A stretch of DNA of 13,699 nucleotides from Desulfuromusa sp. (lineage in GTDB: Bacteria; Desulfobacterota; Desulfuromonadia; Desulfuromonadales; Geopsychrobacteraceae). The stretch lies in assembly GCA_021157505.1 (NCBI GenBank), contig JAGGWI010000193.1, positions 1-13,699 of the forward strand. Direction: 5' to 3'. The notes below the pieces were generated by a model that saw only the letters and a list, made by a program, of their open reading frames with translations, was not told the origin of the DNA and ran no database searches. The position numbers and the translations under genes were made by a program. Below, in pieces: positions 1 through 6,147 of this stretch (position 1 is its first letter; the number at the start of each line of letters is the position of its first letter).

Positions 1-2
1 GA

Positions 3-386
3 CATGTGCCGGAGAAAGATGGTATTCTTGCTTGTCTGCTGGTTGCCGAAATGGTGGCGGTTGAGAAGAAGTCATTGCAGGAACTTTTGGCCGATCTCTA
101 CTCGCGGGTGGGTGAGATCCACACCAAGCGGATCAATATCCACCTCTCTCCACAACTTGAAGCGGCACTTCCTGACAAGTTTGCCAACCCCCCGGAAGCT
201 ATCGGTGAGCACAAAATCATCAAGGTTATCCAGATCGACGGAAACAAGTATCTTCTTGATGATGGTTCTTGGTTGCTGTTCCGCAAGTCTGGAACCGAAC
301 CGGTGGTGCGACTGTATGCTGAAACAAACAGTTTCGACTCACTGACTCGATTGATTGAGTTGGGTCGAGAATTTATTCTCGGATAA
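3..386 (+). CDS. Phosphoglucomutase/phosphomannomutase family protein, C-terminal fragment
   Basis: This is the last 127 codons of a gene that begins before the window; the reading frame is open to the left edge. Near the end it carries RKSGTEPVVRLYAE, the phosphate-binding loop of domain 4 of the alpha-D-phosphohexomutase superfamily, and near the left edge PEKDGILACLLVAEM, which matches the conserved DGI..al...E segment of domain 3. The family moves a phosphate between C6 and C1 of glucose, mannose or glucosamine in the cytoplasm, feeding glycogen, LPS or peptidoglycan precursors. Substrate preference cannot be told from this fragment, since the catalytic serine and sugar-binding loop lie outside the window. 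It converges on the lipid-transport operon and ends just before a shared hairpin terminator. Family assignment is firm; the exact enzyme is open. Confidence 0.9.
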   Translation, partial: HVPEKDGILACLLVAEMVAVEKKSLQELLADLYSRVGEIHTKRINIHLSPQLEAALPDKFANPPEAIGEHKIIKVIQIDGNKYLLDDGSWLLFRKSGTEPVVRLYAETNSFDSLTRLIELGREFILG

Positions 387-410
387 GGACGGAATAGCTA
401 ACGGTAAATC

Positions 411-461
411 AAGGAGACAGCGTTATCTTAACTTGTTCTGTAAGATAATCTGTCTCCTTTT
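411..461. terminator. Bidirectional hairpin terminator between convergent genes
   Basis: The arm AAGGAGACAG plus TTATCTTA (411-430) pairs with TAAGATAA plus CTGTCTCCTT (441-460), leaving a loop of about 10 bases and one small internal mismatch/bulge. The plus side runs into TTTTC. The minus side runs into TTGATTTA, a weaker T-rich tail. It lies between the stop codon of the phosphohexomutase (386) and that of the minus-strand lipoprotein gene (470), so it probably ends both transcripts. Confidence 0.85.
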
Positions 462-469
462 CTGGTTGA

Positions 470-1042
470 TTATTCTCCAGCCAGATTTTTTGCCAGTTCC
501 ATACTGAAATTATTGATTCCGCTGTTTAACCCGGCAACCAGGTCCTGGTAGCTGTCGCCTATCGGTTGTCGATCAGTGAAATGTCCCTGCCGGATTTCGC
601 CTGCTCCCCCATCAATTGTCCAGCGTATATCAACCTCCGTATGTTCTCCGAGTTTTCCAGAAAACTTGTTCACCATGATTTTTGCTTTTATTGCGTCCGT
701 GGTGGAGTTTTCCCATGGGCTGATAGCGATGTTTGCAGCGGGCAATCTAATTCTCAAATTCTCACGCACTGTTTGCAGGATATTCCCCTGTATCGGCTCT
801 GCCCAGCGGTCGTGATCTGCAACATTGATGGTATTATCATCATTTTTTGTGATAATTTGTAACCGATCCAGATAGACAGGAAAACTGGTGAGTTGAATAG
901 CTATAGTTAAAGCTTTATCTGAAGCGATGTCGGTTTCTTGTGGCACCCCTTCAAGCAGGTAGTAGCGCATCGGCAGTGGATCATCGAACACTTGAATACA
1001 AGAACTACACAGTAACAGCAGGATGATCAAAAGATAGCGCAT
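470..1042 (-). CDS. ABC-type transport auxiliary lipoprotein (PqiC-like)
   Basis: This 190-residue protein starts with a lipoprotein signal: MRY, a run of Leu/Ile, then LCSSC, giving Cys15 as the likely lipidated residue. The lipobox is slightly off consensus because Cys occupies position -3. The mature part begins with PMRYYLLEG, typical of the ABC transport auxiliary lipoprotein family (PqiC-type, formerly DUF330), whose members start with a strand reading xYYxL. These lipoproteins partner MCE-domain transporters in the periplasm, usually from the outer membrane. It is the last gene of the operon: its ATG overlaps the stop codon of the MCE gene (TAATG), which suggests translational coupling. 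No Asp follows Cys15 (next is Ile-Gln), so outer-membrane sorting is plausible by Lol rules. Confidence comes from both sequence and gene order. Confidence 0.8.
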   Translation of the reverse strand: MRYLLIILLLLCSSCIQVFDDPLPMRYYLLEGVPQETDIASDKALTIAIQLTSFPVYLDRLQIITKNDDNTINVADHDRWAEPIQGNILQTVRENLRIRLPAANIAISPWENSTTDAIKAKIMVNKFSGKLGEHTEVDIRWTIDGGAGEIRQGHFTDRQPIGDSYQDLVAGLNSGINNFSMELAKNLAGE

Positions 1043-2076
1043 TATTTGGTTTCTCCATTCCCTCGGCCACGTAACAGTATCTGCGGATCACGTTCAATTT
1101 CTGTTGATAAATAACGTACAGCGCGGGCAGTTCGATTGATCTCTTCCAGGGTTGCACTGAGCTGCTTTAACATATCAGAATCAGCAGCAGAGAGTCCTTT
1201 GATCTGTTCCATAACAACTTGCGCTTCGTTCGCAGCATTATTAACGGACCGAGCTGTCTGGTCGAATTGTTCAGAAAGTCCCTCAATTTTACCGTCAATA
1301 TGCTTCATGGTTGAATCTGCAGTTTGCAGCGTTTGTTGGCTGGTTTCCAGGGTCACTTTCAGACTCTCTACAACGGGTGGTAACTGTTTATCCAGATTTT
1401 GTAGAAAAATGTTCAGCTGGCTGGTTGCTTCATTTAAATTCTCCAGAGTGTCTTGGATGGTTGATGAGCTGGTAAGTTTATCAACCTCTTCAATGATCCG
1501 AATCAGACGATCGGTGATTTCTTTGAGAGGAATTTCTTCAAATGTTTGGGACAATATTTCAAGACTTGATTTGATAGCAGGTAACTCCGGGTAGTCACTG
1601 CTTTTCCCGGTGAGAATGATCGGGGTACCAGGGAACATATCCATATTGATATATAATTGCCCGGTCACCAGACTATCCAGACGCATTTCAGCTCGTAAAC
1701 CCTTCTTGACCAGAGGCGATATGGAGTCATCACCGAAGACACTTGATTTGATCACATCGACAATGCTCTGATCAGTTCCATCAACATTAAATTTGGATGT
1801 TTCAATTTCAATAACGATGGGAATGTAAAATTTAAAACCTTGCGGTTGAACCCTGACATTTATTTGTCTGATTTGACCAATTTTTACACCACGAAATCTC
1901 ACTGGTGAGCCGATGGTGAGACCTTTGACCGAACTTTCGAAAAAGATAACATATCTTTTGGTTTCCGCAAGAAAACCTCCTGGTCCAAAAAAAAGTAATC
2001 CGGCAACGGTTAAAATTATAGCACCAATGACAAAGATACCAATGACTCTCGGATCGATTTTTTTTCGTCTATTCAT
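1042..2076 (-). CDS. MCE-domain (MlaD family) periplasmic substrate-binding protein of a lipid ABC transporter
   Basis: The 344-residue protein has one N-terminal membrane helix (about residues 10-31, VIGIFVIGAIILTV) after a basic MNRRKK cap, so it is anchored in the inner membrane with the rest in the periplasm. Residues 40-150 form one MCE domain; the hallmark KGLTIGSPVRFRGVKIGQI is at about 51-69. From about 170 onward the chain is rich in heptad-like Leu/Ile, Gln and Thr and should form a long coiled coil, as in needle-type MCE proteins, rather than ending shortly after the domain as E. coli MlaD does. MCE proteins assemble as hexamers that carry phospholipids or other hydrophobic molecules between membranes. 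AGAGG lies about 5 bases before the ATG. It sits between the ATPase and lipoprotein genes. The family is certain; the transported lipid is unknown. Confidence 0.9.
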   Translation of the reverse strand: MNRRKKIDPRVIGIFVIGAIILTVAGLLFFGPGGFLAETKRYVIFFESSVKGLTIGSPVRFRGVKIGQIRQINVRVQPQGFKFYIPIVIEIETSKFNVDGTDQSIVDVIKSSVFGDDSISPLVKKGLRAEMRLDSLVTGQLYINMDMFPGTPIILTGKSSDYPELPAIKSSLEILSQTFEEIPLKEITDRLIRIIEEVDKLTSSSTIQDTLENLNEATSQLNIFLQNLDKQLPPVVESLKVTLETSQQTLQTADSTMKHIDGKIEGLSEQFDQTARSVNNAANEAQVVMEQIKGLSAADSDMLKQLSATLEEINRTARAVRYLSTEIERDPQILLRGRGNGETK

Positions 2077-2105
2077 AGATGCCTCTTGTGTATGTGGTGC
2101 TCATT

Positions 2106-2858
2106 TTATCTGATTGTACGGGTTAAAAAATTTGAGACACGGGGGTCTTCTGAATGTTTCAATAACTCTTTTGGTGAACCTGTGGCGATAATAGTCTTCT
2201 CTTCTGCGTCAAGAAGGATGGAGTTGTCTGCAACTGTAAAAATACTGTCCAATTCATGACTGACAATCACAATTGTAGCACCAAGGCTATCACGTAGTTC
2301 CAAAACTAGATCATCGAGCAGACGTGAACTGATCGGGTCGAGCCCCGCTGAGGGCTCATCGAAAAAAAGAATATCAGGATCGAGAACCATAGCCCTGGCT
2401 AATCCTGCACGTTTGCGCATGCCGCCACTGATTTCTGATGGGTAGTAATCTTCAAAACCACCCAGACCGACCAGTGATAACTTATAGGCTGTCACCTCTT
2501 TAATCTGTTTCTGATTGAGGTCTGAATACTCGGTTAAGGGGAGGGCAATGTTTTCTCCCAAGGTCATTGAACTCCACAGCGCACCATTCTGATAGAGCAC
2601 TCCATTGCGGCTGATAATCTGATTACGTTCTTCAATTGATGCTTGCCACAAATTAACCCCGGCAATAAGGACATCTCCCTTGGTCGGTTCCATCAACCCG
2701 ACCAGATTGCGCAGAAGAGTGCTTTTGCCGCAGCCACTGCCACCCATAATGATAAAAATTTCACCGTACTTGACGGAAAAATTCAGGTTTTTCTGAATGA
2801 CGTTATCGCCATAAGCCATCGTCAGGTTGTGAATCTCCACATGGGGACCTTGAACCAT
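2106..2858 (-). CDS. MlaF-like ABC transporter ATP-binding protein
   Basis: This 250-residue cytoplasmic ATPase has every expected motif: Walker A GGSGCGKS (39-46), Q-loop Gln90, signature SGGMRKR (144-150), Walker B ILFFDEP (163-169), D-loop SAGLDP, and the switch His201 in VIVSHELDS. SGGM rather than SGGQ is usual for the Mkl/MlaF group that drives MCE transporters, which supports the assignment independently of context. The ATG lies one base after the stop codon of the permease gene, so the two are surely co-transcribed and probably coupled. It should power the MlaE-type permease encoded just upstream. Length and motifs are normal for the family and nothing is missing. Confidence 0.93.
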   Translation of the reverse strand: MVQGPHVEIHNLTMAYGDNVIQKNLNFSVKYGEIFIIMGGSGCGKSTLLRNLVGLMEPTKGDVLIAGVNLWQASIEERNQIISRNGVLYQNGALWSSMTLGENIALPLTEYSDLNQKQIKEVTAYKLSLVGLGGFEDYYPSEISGGMRKRAGLARAMVLDPDILFFDEPSAGLDPISSRLLDDLVLELRDSLGATIVIVSHELDSIFTVADNSILLDAEEKTIIATGSPKELLKHSEDPRVSNFLTRTIR

Positions 2859-2859
2859 T

Positions 2860-3993
2860 TTAAATCCCTATCATCTGACAACCTATGGTGATAACGGCAT
2901 CAGCAACAATGATCAAAACAATGGATGTCACAACAGCACTGGTTGTGGCAAAACCAACAGCTGAGGCACTGCGACCACATTGTAACCCACGAAAACAGCC
3001 TGCAGTTGCAACTAAAATACCAAATATTACCGCTTTTGCAATTCCAATCATGAAATGTATTGGCGGTACAAAACTTTGAATTTGTTGAAAATATTGATAA
3101 AAGGAGATATCAAGCATGGTAGCACAGACAATCGCTCCACCAATAATTCCCATGAAATCTGCATAGATACAGAGTAGCGGCATGGTAATAATAAGTGCGA
3201 GTAAGCGTGGAAAAACCAGGAACTCAATAGGAGAGATTCCTAAAGTTTTAAAAGCATCAATTTCCTCATTGACCTGCATAGTGCCTAATTGTGCCGCGTA
3301 AGCTGCTCCAGACCGACCTGCCATAATGATGGCTGTCATCATCGCTCCCATTTCGCGGGCCATCCCCAGACCAACCAGATTGGCAACAAATATTTCGGCC
3401 CCAAAGAGACGTAGTTGCGCAGCTCCGACAAAAGCCAGAATGATACCTACGAGAACACTGACCAGGGTGACGATCAGTAGTGCTGATGGACCAGCACACT
3501 CTATTTGATAGAACAGATCAGAATAACGGAAGCGTGCCTTGCCGCGGACAAAATTAAAGAAACCAATAACCAAATTTCCGATGAAAGAGAGTAGGTCGTT
3601 CCAATCACGGTGCAGCTCTATAGTAACATTGCCAATTTTTGCCAGAACGGGTTGCCCCAGGAGCTCCCGCCTATGACCTTTTCGTTCTGGTACGGCAAAT
3701 GATAAATGGAGCAGCTTCTGGATTCCCCCGGGGAGTGTCTCCTGGAGGACAGGCACGTTGTTTTGTTTGCAGCTGTTGATTAAGGTGACCAGGAAAGTCA
3801 TCAAGCCACTGTCCCATGATCCCAGTTGCTGGCAATCAAAAGAGAGTTTTTCTGGTTGAGCACTCTGGAGCTCATCAATCAGGTGAAGGGGGTCTGGAAT
3901 GCCACTTTGAAAGCGCCAATCTCCCGACAGTTGAAGACACATCCCTCCTTCTGAATTTTGAAGCTGATACTTTGGGGTGGTATTTATCGACAT
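2860..3993 (-). CDS. STAS-MlaE fusion: lipid ABC transporter permease with N-terminal STAS domain
   Basis: The 377-residue protein joins two parts. Residues 1 to about 110 look like a STAS domain (LSFDCQQLGSWDSGLMTFLV at about 50-69 corresponds to the strand-loop-helix where STAS proteins carry a conserved D/S). Residues about 130-377 are an MlaE/YrbE permease with its signature GRSGAAYAAQLGTMQVNEEI at 226-245, followed by DAFKTLGISP, and several membrane helices after about 165. In E. coli the STAS protein MlaB is separate and binds MlaF; here the two functions sit in one chain, an arrangement known in many Proteobacteria. It is the first gene of the four-gene transporter operon. The ribosome site is weak for Met1 (AGGA about 13 bases upstream). 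A second ATG at Met18 has AAGGAGG only one base away, too close to be ideal, so Met1 is kept. Confidence 0.9.
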   Translation of the reverse strand: MSINTTPKYQLQNSEGGMCLQLSGDWRFQSGIPDPLHLIDELQSAQPEKLSFDCQQLGSWDSGLMTFLVTLINSCKQNNVPVLQETLPGGIQKLLHLSFAVPERKGHRRELLGQPVLAKIGNVTIELHRDWNDLLSFIGNLVIGFFNFVRGKARFRYSDLFYQIECAGPSALLIVTLVSVLVGIILAFVGAAQLRLFGAEIFVANLVGLGMAREMGAMMTAIIMAGRSGAAYAAQLGTMQVNEEIDAFKTLGISPIEFLVFPRLLALIITMPLLCIYADFMGIIGGAIVCATMLDISFYQYFQQIQSFVPPIHFMIGIAKAVIFGILVATAGCFRGLQCGRSASAVGFATTSAVVTSIVLIIVADAVITIGCQMIGI

Positions 3994-4027
3994 GGGAAAA
4001 GAATAGTCCTCGCCAGTTCAAACATCT

Positions 4028-4043
4028 CCTTCCATCGGGAAGG
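4028..4043 (-). other. Small hairpin in the leader of the lipid-transport operon
   Basis: The 205-base gap between the helical protein gene and the STAS-MlaE gene (3994-4198) holds CCTTCC-ATCG-GGAAGG, a perfect 6-bp stem with a 4-base loop, about 35-50 bases before the permease start in transcript direction. There is no T-run after it, so it is not a terminator. It could sit in the mRNA leader and affect translation or stability. The gap probably also holds the operon promoter, but no -35/-10 pair stands out. A weak GATTGC/GCAATC pairing near 4147-4179 is the only other structure seen. Confidence 0.35.
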
Positions 4044-4198
4044 TTTGATAAAATAACATACCGATCTTAAAGTATCCAGTCATTGCATGGTTTTAGAGTG
4101 ACATCGGATCAATGGGTGGGCAGCTTGGATTCTGGACTTGTGAGCAGATTGCGGTTGTTTTGTTTTGACAGTTGCAATCCAATGATCTGTTTATAAAA

Positions 4199-4993
4199 TT
4201 AAAATTCCCCACGTTTTTTCAATTCTATGTCTACCAATCGTTTCCGTTTCGGGTTTGTCCGGTAAGCGGCCGACAGTTGTTTCAGAATGTGATTCTGGAT
4301 TTTTGGCAACCAGAGAGTAAACCAGACTTCTGGTGTTTTCAGGTTTTTCAAAATGGCCAGACGGAGGTTGGGGCGTTGGTTCCAACGTTTGTTTCGGGCG
4401 ACCATCGAAATAGTCTCGGCACTGGCTGTTGCTCCGCGTAGAAACTGGTAAATAGCAACTTCTCTAAGCCGAGGACTACCAAGGCACGCTTCGAAGAGTT
4501 GCGGGTGACCTTCCTTCATCAACTCTGCAACGATATTTGTTGTCCCCCGCCGCGCCAGGGTGATTTTATTGCCGAGGGGGGTGGTCGGTAGCCTTTGCAG
4601 AATGGTCCGCTCTGCGGCAAACTTCTGATCGGGGGTGACACCGGGTAAAAAACAGAGATCAAGCAGCTCGAACAAACGGAGTTGCGGCAGCAGATTACGC
4701 ATCAGGGTCCCCGGAATTGCAGGGTTTCTGACCACCGCCAGAATCGTCCGATGACTGAGTGATGATTTATATTTTTTGTAGAGAGAGTTGATCAGGGTTG
4801 CAGATAAATCGCGACGTTTCAACAGGATAAGCAGATGATCTTCATTGATTTGAGGGTTTTTAAGCAGTGTTTTCAGAAAGTCGATATCAGGATCCAATAG
4901 CAGCTGGAAAAGTTCCTCTCCACTTGCAGTCAGTCCAGCCTGGAGTTTTTTTGTCATAGCTGGATCGAAGTCTGATTTCTGTTTTTTTATCAT
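4199..4993 (-). CDS. Uncharacterised protein, predicted all-helical repeat-like
   Basis: I do not recognise this 264-residue protein. It has no signal peptide, membrane segment, cysteine pair or known catalytic motif. The chain is basic, rich in Leu, Arg and Lys, and made of short amphipathic stretches separated by Pro/Asn or Gly turns, such as LLKNPQINEDHLLILLKRRD and VVRNPAIPGTLMRNLLPQL. The recurring pattern [LV][LV]+NP-x-I....L resembles HEAT-like or leucine-rich-variant helical repeats, which suggests a curved protein-binding scaffold in the cytoplasm. The ATG at 4993 has no strong ribosome site; Met12 is an alternative. It lies upstream of the lipid-transport operon on the same strand, 205 bases away with no clear terminator between, so read-through is possible. 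The frame is open over its whole length and avoids long alternatives, so the gene is likely real; the function is unknown. Confidence 0.7.
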   Translation of the reverse strand: MIKKQKSDFDPAMTKKLQAGLTASGEELFQLLLDPDIDFLKTLLKNPQINEDHLLILLKRRDLSATLINSLYKKYKSSLSHRTILAVVRNPAIPGTLMRNLLPQLRLFELLDLCFLPGVTPDQKFAAERTILQRLPTTPLGNKITLARRGTTNIVAELMKEGHPQLFEACLGSPRLREVAIYQFLRGATASAETISMVARNKRWNQRPNLRLAILKNLKTPEVWFTLWLPKIQNHILKQLSAAYRTNPKRKRLVDIELKKRGEF

Positions 4994-5043
4994 CGATTTA
5001 AGATTGTGAGACTTTTAAAGGTGAGCAGTTCGAAAGGATTATC

Positions 5044-5073
5044 CCAGATTCCGTTGAGTTGCTTTGAATCTGG
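5044..5073. other. Hairpin in the divergent intergenic region upstream of split metH
   Basis: CCAGATTC (5044-5051) and GAATCTGG (5066-5073) form a perfect 8-bp stem with a 14-base loop, inside the 230-base gap (4994-5223) between the minus-strand helical protein gene and the plus-strand methionine synthase genes. No T-run follows. It might be an operator-like inverted repeat or part of a leader. I looked for a SAM or cobalamin riboswitch in this gap and could not see one; the A/T-rich stretch at about 5111-5155 may hold the promoter. Confidence 0.3.
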
Positions 5074-5223
5074 ATTGCTGGTCTGCTGCACTCACAACTT
5101 GCCTCCTTTGGATATTTTACGAATAAATTTAACAAATATTTGCAAAAATAGGGGAATTGTTTCATTGTTCATTGCTGGATAGCCGTTTGAGTGATTTCAT
5201 AAAATTTACCGGAAAGAAATAAA

Positions 5224-6147
5224 ATGACTTTTATCGAACAACCGCTACTGATTTTTGATGGTGCCTGTGGAACGAACCTACAGTTGCTGGATATTACTGA
5301 AAAAGACTGGTCCGGGTGTGAGGGATGCAATGAAATTCTCAACTTTACTGCACCTAACCATATCATTGAATTTCATCAGAGTATGCTCGATGCCGGAGCT
5401 ATGGTTCTTGAAACAGATACTTTTGGTGCTTCGCGGGTTGTTCTGGCAGAGTATGGCTTGCAGGATAAGGTGACAGAGATTAATACGCTTGCCGTTGAAA
5501 ATGCCAGACAGGCGATTGCGGGGAGGGCGGACAAATATATTGCCGGTTCGGTTGGACCGGGAACCAAGTTGCCGTCTCTGGGACATATCAGTGTTGCTGA
5601 ACTGGCTGCGGCAACGCGGGAGCAGATAGAAGCGCTGCTGGAGGCGGGAGTAGATTGCCTGATTGTCGAAACCTGCCAGGACCTGTTGCAGACCAAGACC
5701 GCTCTGGTTGCGGCTTTTGAAGTTCTGGATAGATCAAATCAAGATATACCGGTGATGGCTTCGGTGACGATTGAACAGCAGGGAACTATGCTGGTCGGTT
5801 CCGATATTGCTGCTGTGGTGGCTACGCTGGAACCCTTTCCGCTGTTTTCACTGGGACTCAACTGTGCAACCGGCCCCCAGGATATGATGTCACATGTTAA
5901 ATATTTAAGTGAGAACTGGCCCCAACGAATTTCTGTTATCCCCAATCAGGGATTGCCGGAAGTGGTTAACGGGCAGACTCACTATCCCTTAACCCCGGAG
6001 GATTATGCCGAGCAGATGTATCAGTTTATTGTTAACCAGGGTGTCAGTATTGTCGGGGGGTGTTGTGGAACCAGTCCTGAGCACATTGCAACGTTGACAA
6101 AACGTCTTGTTGGTGTCGAGCCGAAACAGCGGGAGGTATCTGTATGA
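5224..6147 (+). CDS. Methionine synthase, homocysteine-binding subunit (split MetH, N-terminal part)
   Basis: This 307-residue protein is a homocysteine S-methyltransferase domain standing alone. It opens with LIFDGACGTNLQ, the usual start of the barrel. The zinc ligands are all present: Cys214 in GLNCATGP and Cys280-Cys281 in VGGCCGTSPEHI, matching the three zinc cysteines of E. coli MetH. Zinc activates the homocysteine thiol, which takes a methyl group from methylcobalamin to give methionine. The pterin, B12 and reactivation domains are in the next gene, whose ATG overlaps this stop codon (ATGA, 6144-6147), so the two are coupled and probably form one enzyme. GGAAAG at 5211-5216 is a reasonable ribosome site. 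A role with betaine or S-methylmethionine as donor is less likely given the neighbour. Confidence 0.9.
   Translation: MTFIEQPLLIFDGACGTNLQLLDITEKDWSGCEGCNEILNFTAPNHIIEFHQSMLDAGAMVLETDTFGASRVVLAEYGLQDKVTEINTLAVENARQAIAGRADKYIAGSVGPGTKLPSLGHISVAELAAATREQIEALLEAGVDCLIVETCQDLLQTKTALVAAFEVLDRSNQDIPVMASVTIEQQGTMLVGSDIAAVVATLEPFPLFSLGLNCATGPQDMMSHVKYLSENWPQRISVIPNQGLPEVVNGQTHYPLTPEDYAEQMYQFIVNQGVSIVGGCCGTSPEHIATLTKRLVGVEPKQREVSV

Noticed and set aside
3950..4020. Short upstream reading frame (ATG following AAGGAG) overlapping the STAS-MlaE start on the minus strand
   Set aside because: It encodes only about 13 residues and the ribosome site directly abuts its ATG, so initiation there is unlikely.
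5060..5095. Sigma54-type promoter (TGG...TCTGC) before split metH
   Set aside because: The GG and GC elements are 11 rather than 10 bases apart and flanking consensus bases are missing.
4994..5223. SAM or cobalamin riboswitch before split metH
   Set aside because: Expected for a methionine gene, but I could not find the conserved cores; only an 8-bp hairpin is visible. A covariance-model search would settle it.
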